Of a stretch of 64,000 bases of DNA, positions 35,714 through 52,679 are shown piece after piece. Source of the DNA: Parus major (lineage: Eukaryota; Chordata; Aves; Passeriformes; Paridae). The notes below the pieces were generated by a model, which searched no databases, was not told the origin of the DNA, and worked only from the letters and a program-made list of their open reading frames with translations. Position 1 is the stretch's first letter. Each line of letters starts with the position of its first letter. The position numbers and the translations under genes were made by a program. The stretch is from positions 3,557,895-3,621,894 of the forward strand of contig NC_031791.1 in assembly GCF_001522545.3 (NCBI RefSeq), given 5' to 3'.

Positions 35714-36168
35714 TGATGCCTTAGGATTTTAGCTTTTATATTTTTCATATATTTGTAATCCTGCAGTTCTTTAGTGTGTGACTGTAAAGCTCCATAGCCT
35801 GTCAGCTACTGTTCTCCCATTTTATTGAGGCAAAACAATTCCTCTCTAGGCCTGGGACTCAAGGACACCTCACTGTCTCAGGCCCCAAAAACTAAAAACA
35901 GAAGTGAATTGGGGGGGGGGGGGGGGGGGAGCAAACTGGGGGTAAATTACTTCATTGCCTGAAGCTGAAATTGGATAATTAACCCCTGATATGTAATTGG
36001 CTCATATTTATATCTATGTAAAAATGTGACCATTGTCCATCTTGGGTGTAGCCCCTGGGAGGCTTTTGACTGCGCAAGGGGAATCTATTGAAGACCTTCA
36101 ATAAAAACCTGCTTTCATTCTCTTATTCTTGTCTAGTCTCTGTTTCAGGTAGCCACTCCAAGGCATCA
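35714..36168 (+). mobile_element. Solo LTR1 (TGATGCC...GGCATCA family), antisense to GRIK3
   Basis: 455 nt bounded by TGATGCCTT and AAGGCATCA, a perfect terminal inverted repeat, with GGGA duplicated on both sides. An AATAAA lies near the 3' end at about 36101-36106 and a poly-G run at 35911-35929. It aligns along its length with LTR2 at 46930-47367 in reverse complement. There is no internal retroviral sequence, so this is a solo LTR. It lies in the last GRIK3 intron, 16 nt from the acceptor. Confidence 0.9.
35911..35929. repeat. Poly-G run (19 nt) inside LTR1
   Basis: Nineteen consecutive G. LTR2 has CAGGGAGTGGGGAGC at the matching place, so the run expanded after insertion. Confidence 0.95.
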
Positions 36169-36172
36169 GGGA
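36169..36172. repeat. Target site duplication of LTR1, right (GGGA)
   Basis: Matches 35710-35713. Confidence 0.7.
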
Positions 36173-37049
36173 CAAAATGCTCTGTTACTGCTGCAGGGTT
36201 CTGCTCCTCCAGTGGGGAACAGCAGGGCTGGAAGGGCTCAGCAGAGGATGAGCACGAGGTTTGGGGCTGTTTCAGGCATCAGCTGTGCTCTGTGAGGCTG
36301 TGTGGGCATCTGGCTGACCCCTCTCCCCTGCAAGGATTGTACCTGTGACAATCCTGCACAAAGGCAGAGCTGGAGGTCTGGTGCTGTGTGATCCCTGTGG
36401 GGAGGCTTGGACAGGTCTGACCCTCCTGCTCCTGGGCAGCTTTCCTTTCTCTGTCTAGTCCTTCGTGAGGGCAGCTCACTTTGATTTCTGGTCATGCACA
36501 CAAGTGCACGTTCTACTTACTGCACCAGGACACCCACGGAAGAGGAGGAACAAAAAAGCAGTTCTGTTGTTTCCTGAACACTGATCAGGCACTGATCAGC
36601 CTGTGAGTGTGGCAGGGTTGATAAGAGTGTGAGGCTTCCTGCTGGGCCCTGACTTGTTCCTCTTTGAATGGGACTGGGGAGAAGGCATGGATAGTCACAC
36701 CTGGAATGTGACAGGTAATTTCAAGTGGATGTAACAGCTAAGAAAGGCCCCTCCTAGAGACTTCTGTCTATATTTTAATGATTTATTCATCAGCTTGCTC
36801 TAAACTACCGTTCCGGTGTGTCCTGGTCTGGCTGCTGCAGCAGCAGAGGACCCTGATCAGAGCAGACGTGACTTTGCCCAGAGTGGAGGCTGTCAGAGGG
36901 ACAGACCAGTGAGCCTCTGGGGATGGTGTTTGAGGGCTGCCAGGCTGGATCCCTCTGTCTCCTCCCTGCCTGTCCCTGGGGTCAACATGCACAGCCCTCC
37001 ACAGCTGGGTTAAGGGCAGTGCAGGGGCTCAGAGGGAATCAGTCAGTAC
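36173..37049 (-). other. GRIK3 last intron, remaining part
   Basis: Ordinary intron sequence from LTR1 to the donor of the preceding exon (CAG|GTACTG on the gene's strand). Nothing else recognised. Confidence 0.7.
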
Positions 37050-37300
37050 CTGCTCGCGCTCCGCCGTTTTGCGCAGCTTGTAGATGAATTCCACCATGGC
37101 CACAAAGACGGACAGCACCAGGCCTGCTGCCAGGACAATGAATATCCCTCCAATGTTCTGGATGCCCAGGGCACTGGCCTCCTTGTTCTCATCCTCAGGG
37201 CAGCCATTCCCCCGCCACCACTTCTCCTTCATGACGTGGAGCTTGTCCTCCTCCTGGAGCTGCAGGATGGCGATGGTGATCTTGTCCCTGTACGGTGACC
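37050..37300 (-). CDS. GRIK3: GRIK3 coding exon: end of S2, M4
   Basis: 251 nt. It completes a split Gly codon and runs [10 protein letters not shown] through ...KTAEREQ. It contains the last part of the S2 ligand-binding half, with the Cys in GNGCPE that pairs with the RNCNLTQ Cys of the previous exon in this receptor family. The M4 membrane helix follows ([20 protein letters not shown]), then the juxtamembrane FIYKLRK. The acceptor is ...tatccccag|GGTCACC and the donor CAG|GTACTG. Intron phases match on both sides. Confidence 0.97.
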
Positions 37301-37514
37301 CTGGGGATAGGAACACTGTTATACACAGAGGGAAAGTGGGACAAAAAACCCACAAAGCAGGGAAGGTGTTAAGCAGAGCAGTTCAGGCTTTTCTGCAACA
37401 GTGTGAAGTTTGGTATTTGGAAATTTGCTGCTGGGAGTGGATTATCTTAATCACCTCTGTGCTGTGTTTGTGGCAACCAGCCCCTCTTGGGGTACCTGCA
37501 GAACTGTCACTTAC
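37301..37514 (-). other. Short GRIK3 intron (214 nt)
   Basis: GT-AG intron, the shortest in the window. Its donor is ATG G|GTAAGT and its acceptor ends tatccccag. No repeats inside. Confidence 0.9.
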
Positions 37515-37737
37515 CCATGGGCGTCCCAATCCCATAGCCTTTGGTGTCGATGAGCCCCCCGATCTGGGTGAGGTTGCAGTTCCTCTGGGTGATGTACTCG
37601 ATGGTGGTGGACTCCATCAGCAGTGCGTAATCAGCCGTCAGGGTTCTCTGGATCCCCTCCTCATTGTTTTTAACCAGTGCTGTGGGTTTGCTGCTCATGA
37701 AAGCCCACATTTTCTCAAATGTGGAAATTTTTGATTT
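37515..37737 (-). CDS. GRIK3: GRIK3 coding exon: S2 ligand-binding half
   Basis: 223 nt, 74 codons plus one base. Begins [18 protein letters not shown] and ends ...KGYGIGTPM. Most of the S2 lobe is here, including the Glu of LMESTTIEY, which contacts the glutamate amino group in the family, and the conserved [10 protein letters not shown]. The acceptor is tttttccag|AAATCA. The donor is G|GTAAGT. LTR3 lies 123 nt upstream of the acceptor on the gene's strand. Confidence 0.97.
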
Positions 37738-37860
37738 CTGGAAAAACGATACCCGCCCCACCCCCAGCCCCAAAATAAGAATGAATTCTCCATTTGCTGA
37801 AAGCTGGTATCTTTTCAGTTAATAACGAGAGGAATGACAGATTTGTCTCTACAAACAAGC

Positions 37861-38329
37861 TGTGGGTCTGCTGGTAAATAAAACTAGCACTGATCTATAA
37901 AAGAAACAATGGGATGGATTCCACTGATTGATGAATGGAAAAAGATTACAAAGCCTTTACAAATAAACATTTATTTACAAATAAAGTAGGCTTGCTGGTA
38001 AATGAAACTGGATATTGAAAGATGAAAGAGACAATGGGGAAACACCATAAATTCCATAAGAATTAAAAATTGAAAGTGGGGGGTTATACATTAGAGGAGA
38101 ATCTTAGGTATCAGGCACTCTGGGATAGTCTGTACCTCTCAAGTAGCTCAGCCAGTGGGGAAAGAGAGAGGAAAATTAGGATAAAAAGGAGGGCGCATCC
38201 TCCAAAAAATTTGAGATACCCCAGGGGAATGCCCCTTGGCCTCTCCCTTTATTGGAATAAAGTAAAAGGACTCCTCTATCTCCTTTTTGGACATGAACCT
38301 CTGGTGTTTATGGATTAATTTTCCTGACA
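37861..38329 (+). mobile_element. Solo LTR3 (TGTGGGTC...CCTGACA), antisense to GRIK3
   Basis: About 470 nt from TGTGGGTCTGCTGG to TTTTCCTGACA. It contains a partial internal duplication: 'ctgctggtaaataaaact' at 37869 and 'ttgctggtaaatgaaact' at about 37996, each followed by a 'gaaa/gagacaatggg' block. Its last roughly 200 nt match 8959-9165. An AATAAA lies in the shared block near 38257. It resembles avian ERVK-type LTRs. No matching target duplication was found, so the left edge is approximate. Confidence 0.7.
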
Positions 38330-39005
38330 ATAATAATAATAGTTGAGAACAGATCACACAATGAAGCAACCAAGAATTTGACTTTGTCTTAAATGCCTTC
38401 ACAATATTGTTTGGATTTATGTTGCCTTAAAGAGAAACAAGGGTTGCAGCAAACATCCCACTGTGCATGTGCTTCAGGTCCTGAGGTGGAACTGAGACCC
38501 TGCCAAAGACCTGCAAGCCCTCTCCTCTCCCAGGCCATTGGCAGATCTGCTTAAATGTGCTCACTTCCTACCCAGGATTTGTTTACCCCGTAATGTTTCT
38601 GCATGCAGAGAGAAGAGAGAGAGTTTTGGAGGACGTGGTTGTCTCTACACACACTTTATGATATTTTTGTCTTTCCTCAAGCATGGCAAGGAAACATGTC
38701 TCCTCTGAGATATGTGCAACTGCCAAACAGATTTAACGTACCCACGTAAACAGAAGCACAGAGATATTCAAGAAGATTGTCTTACGGCTAAAAATAAACA
38801 TGGATATTCTTTCACTATCAGCAGACATTCTGTTGCAAAGGAAGGAATATGTTTTCTAGCTTGTTATTCATGTGAATGTTTTTTTTCTTCTAGAAAATGT
38901 GTTGAGTGAGAAAAAATATGGTTATTTTACGTCTTGCCATAACATTTGAAAAGTACCGTTTATCTACGAGCACCTTCTGAGCTGTCTCTGTCAGTCATCA
39001 CAAAA
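38330..39005 (-). other. GRIK3 intron, no feature
   Basis: Begins with (ATA)n at 38330-38340, probably grown at the LTR3 edge. Otherwise AT-rich intron with no gene. Confidence 0.6.
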
Positions 39006-39112
39006 GTCACAGAATCCCAGAGTGGTCTGGGTTGGAAAAGACCTTGAAGCTCATCCTGTTCCCTCCCACCCTTGCCATATGCAGGGACACCTTCCACTAG
39101 GCCAGACTGCTG
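39006..39112 (-). mobile_element. CR1 LINE 3' fragment in GRIK3 intron
   Basis: Plus strand reads AGTCACAGAATCCCAGAG, 'tctgggttggaaaagacc' and 'cagggacaccttccacta', the reverse complement of the CR1 3' end. It has the same orientation as GRIK3. Confidence 0.85.
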
Positions 39113-46779
<7,667 letters not shown>

Positions 46780-46898
46780 CTTGCTGCATCAGCGCTCCCA
46801 TCCCAAACCAGAAGCTGTTCAAGAGGGTGAAGTTGTTCTCCACAATGTCCGAGCCCGGGTTGCAGGGGTGGGCATCGTACCACTCATAGGGGCTGAAC
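46780..46898 (-). CDS. GRIK3: GRIK3 coding exon: M2 pore loop with Q/R site
   Basis: 119 nt, from the last base of an Arg codon through [13 protein letters not shown] to ...GALMQQ plus one base. It encodes the M1-M2 segment and the re-entrant pore loop. The Q/R-site glutamine codon (CAG, MQQG) is at 46784-46786, six nt before the donor CAAG|GTAGGG. The genome encodes Gln, the calcium-permeable form. GluK1 and GluK2 are edited here in mammals while GluK3 is described as unedited. The acceptor is gtgtgtgctgcag|GTTCAGC. LTR2 with its duplication begins 27 nt away. Confidence 0.97.
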
Positions 46899-46925
46899 CT
46901 GCAGCACACACGGAAATGAGAGCTT

Positions 46926-46929
46926 GTTA
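46926..46929. repeat. Target site duplication of LTR2 (GTTA on plus strand)
   Basis: GTTA (TAAC on the gene's strand), repeated at 47368-47371. Confidence 0.75.
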
Positions 46930-47367
46930 TGGTGCCTTGGAGTGGCTGCCTGAAACACAGCCTAGACAAGAATAAGAGAATAAACGTGGGCATTTATTAA
47001 AGGCCTTCCATAGATACACCTTGGGCGGTCAGAAGCCTCACAGAGGCTGCACCCAAGCTGGACAACGGTCAGGAAATTTTCAGACAGATTAAGTTTGGTC
47101 TATTTGCCTATCAGGGGTTAATTCTCCAATTACAGCTTCAGGTAATGAAGTCACATACACCCAGTTTGCTCCCCACTCCCTGATTCACTTTTGTTTATAC
47201 TTTTAGGGTCTGAGGCTGGAGGGTGTCCTTGGATCTCAGGCCCAGAGGAATTGTTTAGTCTGACCAAAATGTGAAGACAGTAACTAACACTTCATATGGA
47301 GTTTAAAGCTGTGCACTAATGCAGTACAGGATCTGAACAATATAAAGGCTAAAATCTTAAGGCATCA
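46930..47367 (-). mobile_element. Solo LTR2 (same family as LTR1), sense to GRIK3
   Basis: 438 nt. On the minus strand it begins TGATGCCTTAAG at 47367 and ends AAGGCACCA at 46930, with TAAC duplicated on both sides. It aligns throughout with LTR1, for instance at 'tctcttattcttgtctag' and 'cagccactccaaggca'. An AATAAA-type signal lies in its last 80 nt, in GRIK3 sense orientation. Its 3' end is 31 nt from the pore-loop exon, so the branch point must lie in the duplication or in the LTR. Confidence 0.92.
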
Positions 47368-47371
47368 GTTA
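47368..47371. repeat. Target site duplication of LTR2, other copy
   Basis: GTTA, matching 46926-46929. Confidence 0.75.
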
Positions 47372-47654
47372 GATAGATGGCAGGATAAGACCCTAAAGGA
47401 ACTGGAAAAAAGGAGTCTAAATGCCTCTGGTGCTGCTGTGCAGGGGCTGCCAACCCTCTGGTGCACAGCTTTATAGAGAAAAAGGCAAATTCAGCTTCAG
47501 ACAGCCCTAAGTCTGTGTCCTGCATTCTGGAAAGCAGAGACCTGGGAAGCCAAGTCATCCTGGGGTGTCTCAGGTGGTTTCCCCAGAGCCTTTGGTCACT
47601 TTGGATCTTCTCTTCAGTACTGTGTCCTACAACAGCACCAGGAGCACGTGATGG

Positions 47655-47686
47655 TGGGGTGGGATGGGGTGGGATGGGGTGGGGTC
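47655..47686. repeat. G-rich tandem repeat (GGGGTGGGAT)n
   Basis: About three units with minor changes. Confidence 0.8.
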
Positions 47687-50395
47687 CAGACATGTAACCT
47701 CTTGTGTGTACCAGTTTGAAAACATGGGGAAAAATGACATTTTTGATTGCCTGAGGGGAGGAGCCTCAGTCATTCTGCAGCAGCAACAGGGACAAACTGG
47801 TGTTTCAGGAGATTCTCCCACCAATGCACATGGGAATTAGGGTGGGATTTAGGTCACTGAGAAAGTAGAACCTTCCACCATCCTGACAAGCAGGAATTTG
47901 GCCCAGCCAGGGCACTGGCAGAATGTGGTGACAGTTTGCTGTGGATTGCTCTGTCACTTGGCCCTGTGGTGGGTAGTGGAAGAAACTTACTCCCTGTGGG
48001 GATGTATTTCCATGGATAGTCCTGCAGTTCTTGAGTAAAAATGAGGGAATTTTCTAGGAATATCTTTGCAAATTCTGCCTAAGATTGGCAGGAAAGCACC
48101 ACTGGGAATGAGCTTGTTTAGCCAGAATCTGGGGAGATGCTCAACAGGAGAGATGTTAATATTTTTAGAGCTGTTTATTTACATTTTCTGAGAGTCCCAA
48201 ATTTTGCAGAGATTAAATTAAAAATGTAATTGGTATAATTGCTTTTGAACCAGGCATTAATTATCATCTCCGCTTCCTTCTGGAATCCCTGGAGATTCAC
48301 AACAGCCCCTTCTCAAAGCCCAGCCCACAGCCTATATCAGGAGATGTTTCCCTCTGTAGTTCTCCACCAGATGCGCCACCACCCAAGGAGACGGCTCACG
48401 GCTCAATTCCAGGGGTGCCCTTGCTCAGACAGTTGGATGTGTTTGGAGACAGGCTCTCTGCCAGGACTCTCCTGGCACTGAAACCTGCCCTGGGCACATG
48501 TTGGTGCAGGGCCGTGGTCCCGGCACGCGGGGGTCCGTGGGTAAAACCATCACTGAGGATGGGCAAAGCACAGCTCTCGTGGCTTTAGAGATTACCCTGG
48601 GCACAGCTGTCCCACTTTTTTGCTTCTGTTTTCCACCTTCAAGGTACAGCCTGATGACCTCTCCTTTCCTCCCTGGTTTATCTCACCTTCCTGCAGTGGG
48701 GGCTGCTCCCTAGGCTGGGTTTGGGGTGTGGAACCACAGGTTCTGCTCAGGCTGCATCCTGACATTGCTGCTTGTTCATCCAGGGGATGGCTGGGCTGTC
48801 CTTGCTGCTCACCCTTCTCTGCTCTCTAAATCAGAGGAAATCAGCAAGGAAACAAGAACCAGGCTGAACTCAGACCTGGCTTTGTATGCTGCTTATTCCT
48901 GGCTATGGATTCACACCAGAGATGGATAAAGGATGGTGTCTTGGTCCTTTCTGTTGGATAAAGCCAAAGTTCAGGAATTAGATTAAAACTTTCTTGGGCT
49001 GCCAATGAAAGACTGAGAAAAAGAAAGGGAATGGGTAAGATCAATGAGCCTGGCAAGATGACACGCTGGAGAGCTTCAAGGTCTGAGCAAAAACCTACTG
49101 GTGCAGCTAAAATGACAGAGAAATATTCAGAAATCTGCAAAGCAGCAACAGCCTCCAGTGCTTCAGCAGAGAAACCATTAGTGGAAGCAGGAGGTAATGA
49201 AGGAAGGAGGGAGAGGAGCTCGTTGACCCCATACAGCCAGAGCTCAAAGCAATGGGGGAACTCAGGATTCTCTGTGGCTGGCTTCCCTCATCCTCATGTG
49301 CACAGTGGGCTCTGAGAAACATTTCATCAAAAACTAGGATCAATCTCCTTTCAGTTTTTTGGCAGAGAAATTGAAGCATTTTAAAGAAGTTTAAAAGATC
49401 TAACACAAGATACCTTTGAGTCTAAATGGAGTCCCTAGATAAATTTTCAATGGACGATTCAGTCCTCGCTGTGGTTAGGATGAAGATTAAACCTACCCAC
49501 CCTGTCACGCAGCCAGAGGGGTTTGGTGTAATTTGGAGACTGTGGGAGCCTGAGGACAGGTGGCAGTTCAGGCCAGCCTGGCACCACAGCTCCCAGACAC
49601 ATCATCCCACAGAGCTGTGGGCACAGCCAGTGTTGGAGGCTCTCTGGGGACTGGGGGTGGGAGCAGGGGCTCCATCAATAGCGAAGAAAGACTGATTAAA
49701 ATGACAGATGGGCCAAATCCATCCTCTGCCTGCCTCTAAATGGTTCCTGAATCTGTTTTAAATTGCATTAGCCTATGGTTATAACATGAGCAGAGGGCTC
49801 TGGTGCCTAGTTCAGAAGACTCATGTCTGTGAATTAAGGCTTTTCTATTTTGATTGTGGTTTTCTTCTGAGAACTGGATTTCAGAGGCCTTGCAGGGGTC
49901 AAAAGCAGATATTGCTTCCATTACTTCTGAATGCAATAAATATTTTCCCTGTGAAATCTGTTGCTTTCCATCTCTATGTGTTAAAAGACCATTCCTGAAG
50001 AATTTTAAATACCCCAAATATGTGGTGTTCTTTGAAAAAATGGAATGACATAAAAAATATCAGGAGCAAAACATGAAAATGAAGCTGAAATTGCAATATT
50101 TTATGTGTCGAATTTAGTCCAAAAACTAGCCTGATAGGGAAAAATTGTTCTATTACATCATGATGTGATGCAGGGACATGCTGAGGCTCATTTGAGAATA
50201 AAACCTGAGACATAAGCCACAGCTCTTCAGGTTTTCATCCCTCAGCATCAGCCAAAAGCCCAGGTCAGGCAACACTGCTGTGCTAGGACAGAAATCCCTG
50301 TTTGTATAAAGTAGTGAACAAGGGACTTCACATCAGAGACTGTCTCAGCATTTCCTTCAGCCTTTCTGCAGAGTTTCATGTGCAGATACAATTTT

Positions 50396-50478
50396 CACAT
50401 TTAACATGCTTTGAAAATGGGATCTGGAAAATTTGGGCTGGATCTGGTCATTACGAGCTGGGAAAAATAAGCTCATAG
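50396..50478. repeat. 83-nt dispersed repeat, copy 1
   Basis: Aligns without gaps to 50864-50946, sharing 'gggatctgg' and 'gggctggat' blocks. Flanks on both sides differ. Confidence 0.75.
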
Positions 50479-50863
50479 ATGTAAAATTGTGTATGAATTG
50501 TCACTGTAGGCCACACGAGCAGTCTGGTGCTAGTGCCATGGAAGGCAGCAGCGCTGTGGGAGCAGAGCCCACTCAAGCTGTGCTCTGCCTGCATGACAGG
50601 GATAGCTCGGAAGCACTTTCTAGCAGCTTTCACAGCATTTTCCTGCTCGTGGTTACCTTGGGTTCATTTTCCTGGGGGAGAGTCCTGTGCTGCTGAGAGC
50701 ACCTGGTTCTCTCTGGCACCCTTGGGTGAGGAAGCACGGCAGAGACAAGGGAGGAATTGCAATTGCAGCTGGAATCTGGATCATGTCCTCTGAGAGGAAA
50801 ACACAATGCCCAGCTCTGCCCCTGTGCAGAGGAGGGACCAGAGGACGTACCTGCCTTGCCATG

Positions 50864-50946
50864 CACATTTAATGTGCTTTGGAAGTGGGATCTGGACAAT
50901 TCGGGCTGGATGTGGCCAATATGAGCTGGATAAAACAAACTCCTAA
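50864..50946. repeat. 83-nt dispersed repeat, copy 2
   Basis: Gap-free partner of 50396-50478, about 468 nt away in the same orientation. Confidence 0.75.
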
Positions 50947-51953
50947 TGGAAGCACTGCAGGTGCCCAGCTCACTCTGCTGCTCTGTGTAATTAGGATATG
51001 ACAGAGTGAGTGCAGGAAATCTGCTCTAAATGCTGTCCTGGATCTAAGGGATGCTGAAAATTGTAGATTTGTTGTATGATCAGGGTCAATGGAATCTGCT
51101 TGCTCCAGTTCTGTGTCTGATCTTTCCTTTGACTCTCTAGTGTCAGTGGATGAGGGAGGAAGGTTCGTGCTGGATGCTCCCGGGAAGGAAGCACAGCAGA
51201 GCTTGGGGAAGAGGGTCTGCATGGACCCAGGCAGCAGGGAGGGTTCTGAAATTCCCACTGGTATAAATTCAACAGGAAATAATGAGAAATGAGCATCAAA
51301 CTGCAGATTCTTTCCTGGATATGGTGTTTATGCAAAATACTCCATTGAGGGCTGTGTGTGGTCACGGAGGGCATCTGCCTGCAAGAGAGGGCAAGTGCTT
51401 TGTTTTGATTTGGAAAGGTGAGATCATGTATTGAGAGCAATCCTGGACTGTATCTCATCAAAGGCCCTGTGGAATTAACAAGCCATGCAAATGTATGCAA
51501 ATTTTGCATTTAAACATGGAGGATTTAAACATGCTAATTAGATGCATATTAATTTTGTAAACAGACACATTGTCTGATCCATAGCAACGGCTTCTCCATT
51601 CTTTTGATATAGGGAGGGGTTTGTGTGAGCTTCACTGGTGAAGGGATCAGAGACATCAGTGGAAAATGGAGCAGGAGGTGGGAGCTCAGGAGCCAGGAGA
51701 GTCTGGGAAGGGTGTGAGAAGTGCATGAATGGACAATGATAGAGGGCAGAACTACTCTTCATACACCAGGAGGTGCTGACGAGATGGAAAGGCTGCAAAA
51801 TTTCTAAAACCATGGAAGAAAGTCCATTTTAAAATTCTTTCAGACTGTGAATGCGTGAAAGTGAGCAGGCAGCCCATGGTGATGGAGCAGAGGGGATCCA
51901 GTGGGGACAAGGGTTTGATGCTGCAGCTCCCAGCAAGGACCAGTGTCCCCTTA

Positions 51954-52208
<255 letters not shown>

Positions 52209-52648
52209 TCAGGGAGAAAGAAGGAGTTACAAACCCAGGTGTTTCCATCCCCTTGGAGACACCACAGCTCTCACACAGCAGAAACAGACCCCCTAAAAAA
52301 CCCCTAAAGTGCAGCCCTGGGGTTCCCCACTCTTGTTGCACACATGATTGACATTTGCTGTTAAATACAGATGTTGGGGAACAGAGTTTGCTGTGAAATA
52401 CAGATGCTAGGGGTATAATGTTAAAATAAAATACATAAAATACACCATAAAATACAGCACAACCAAATGGAGGCATTACAGCCTCTGCAGCTTGTGCCCC
52501 AATGCAATGAGCTCCTCTGAAATGGTCAGAAAAATCTGATTTTACAGCATTCTAAAGTGTTAGTGACCCTTGTTGTGCTTGCTCCTTGCCACAAGACTCT
52601 ACAACAGTGAGTAGGCTGCGTGCAGACCCTGCCACTGGCAGCGGTGAT

Positions 52649-52679
<31 letters not shown>
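52649..52679. repeat. (TTG)n microsatellite
   Basis: About ten uninterrupted TTG units in an intron. Confidence 0.95.

Noticed and set aside
37841..38340. A target duplication for LTR3
   Set aside because: Neither TGTC nor TGTGGG starts give a matching flank beside the right-hand ATAATA, which may have been altered by microsatellite growth.
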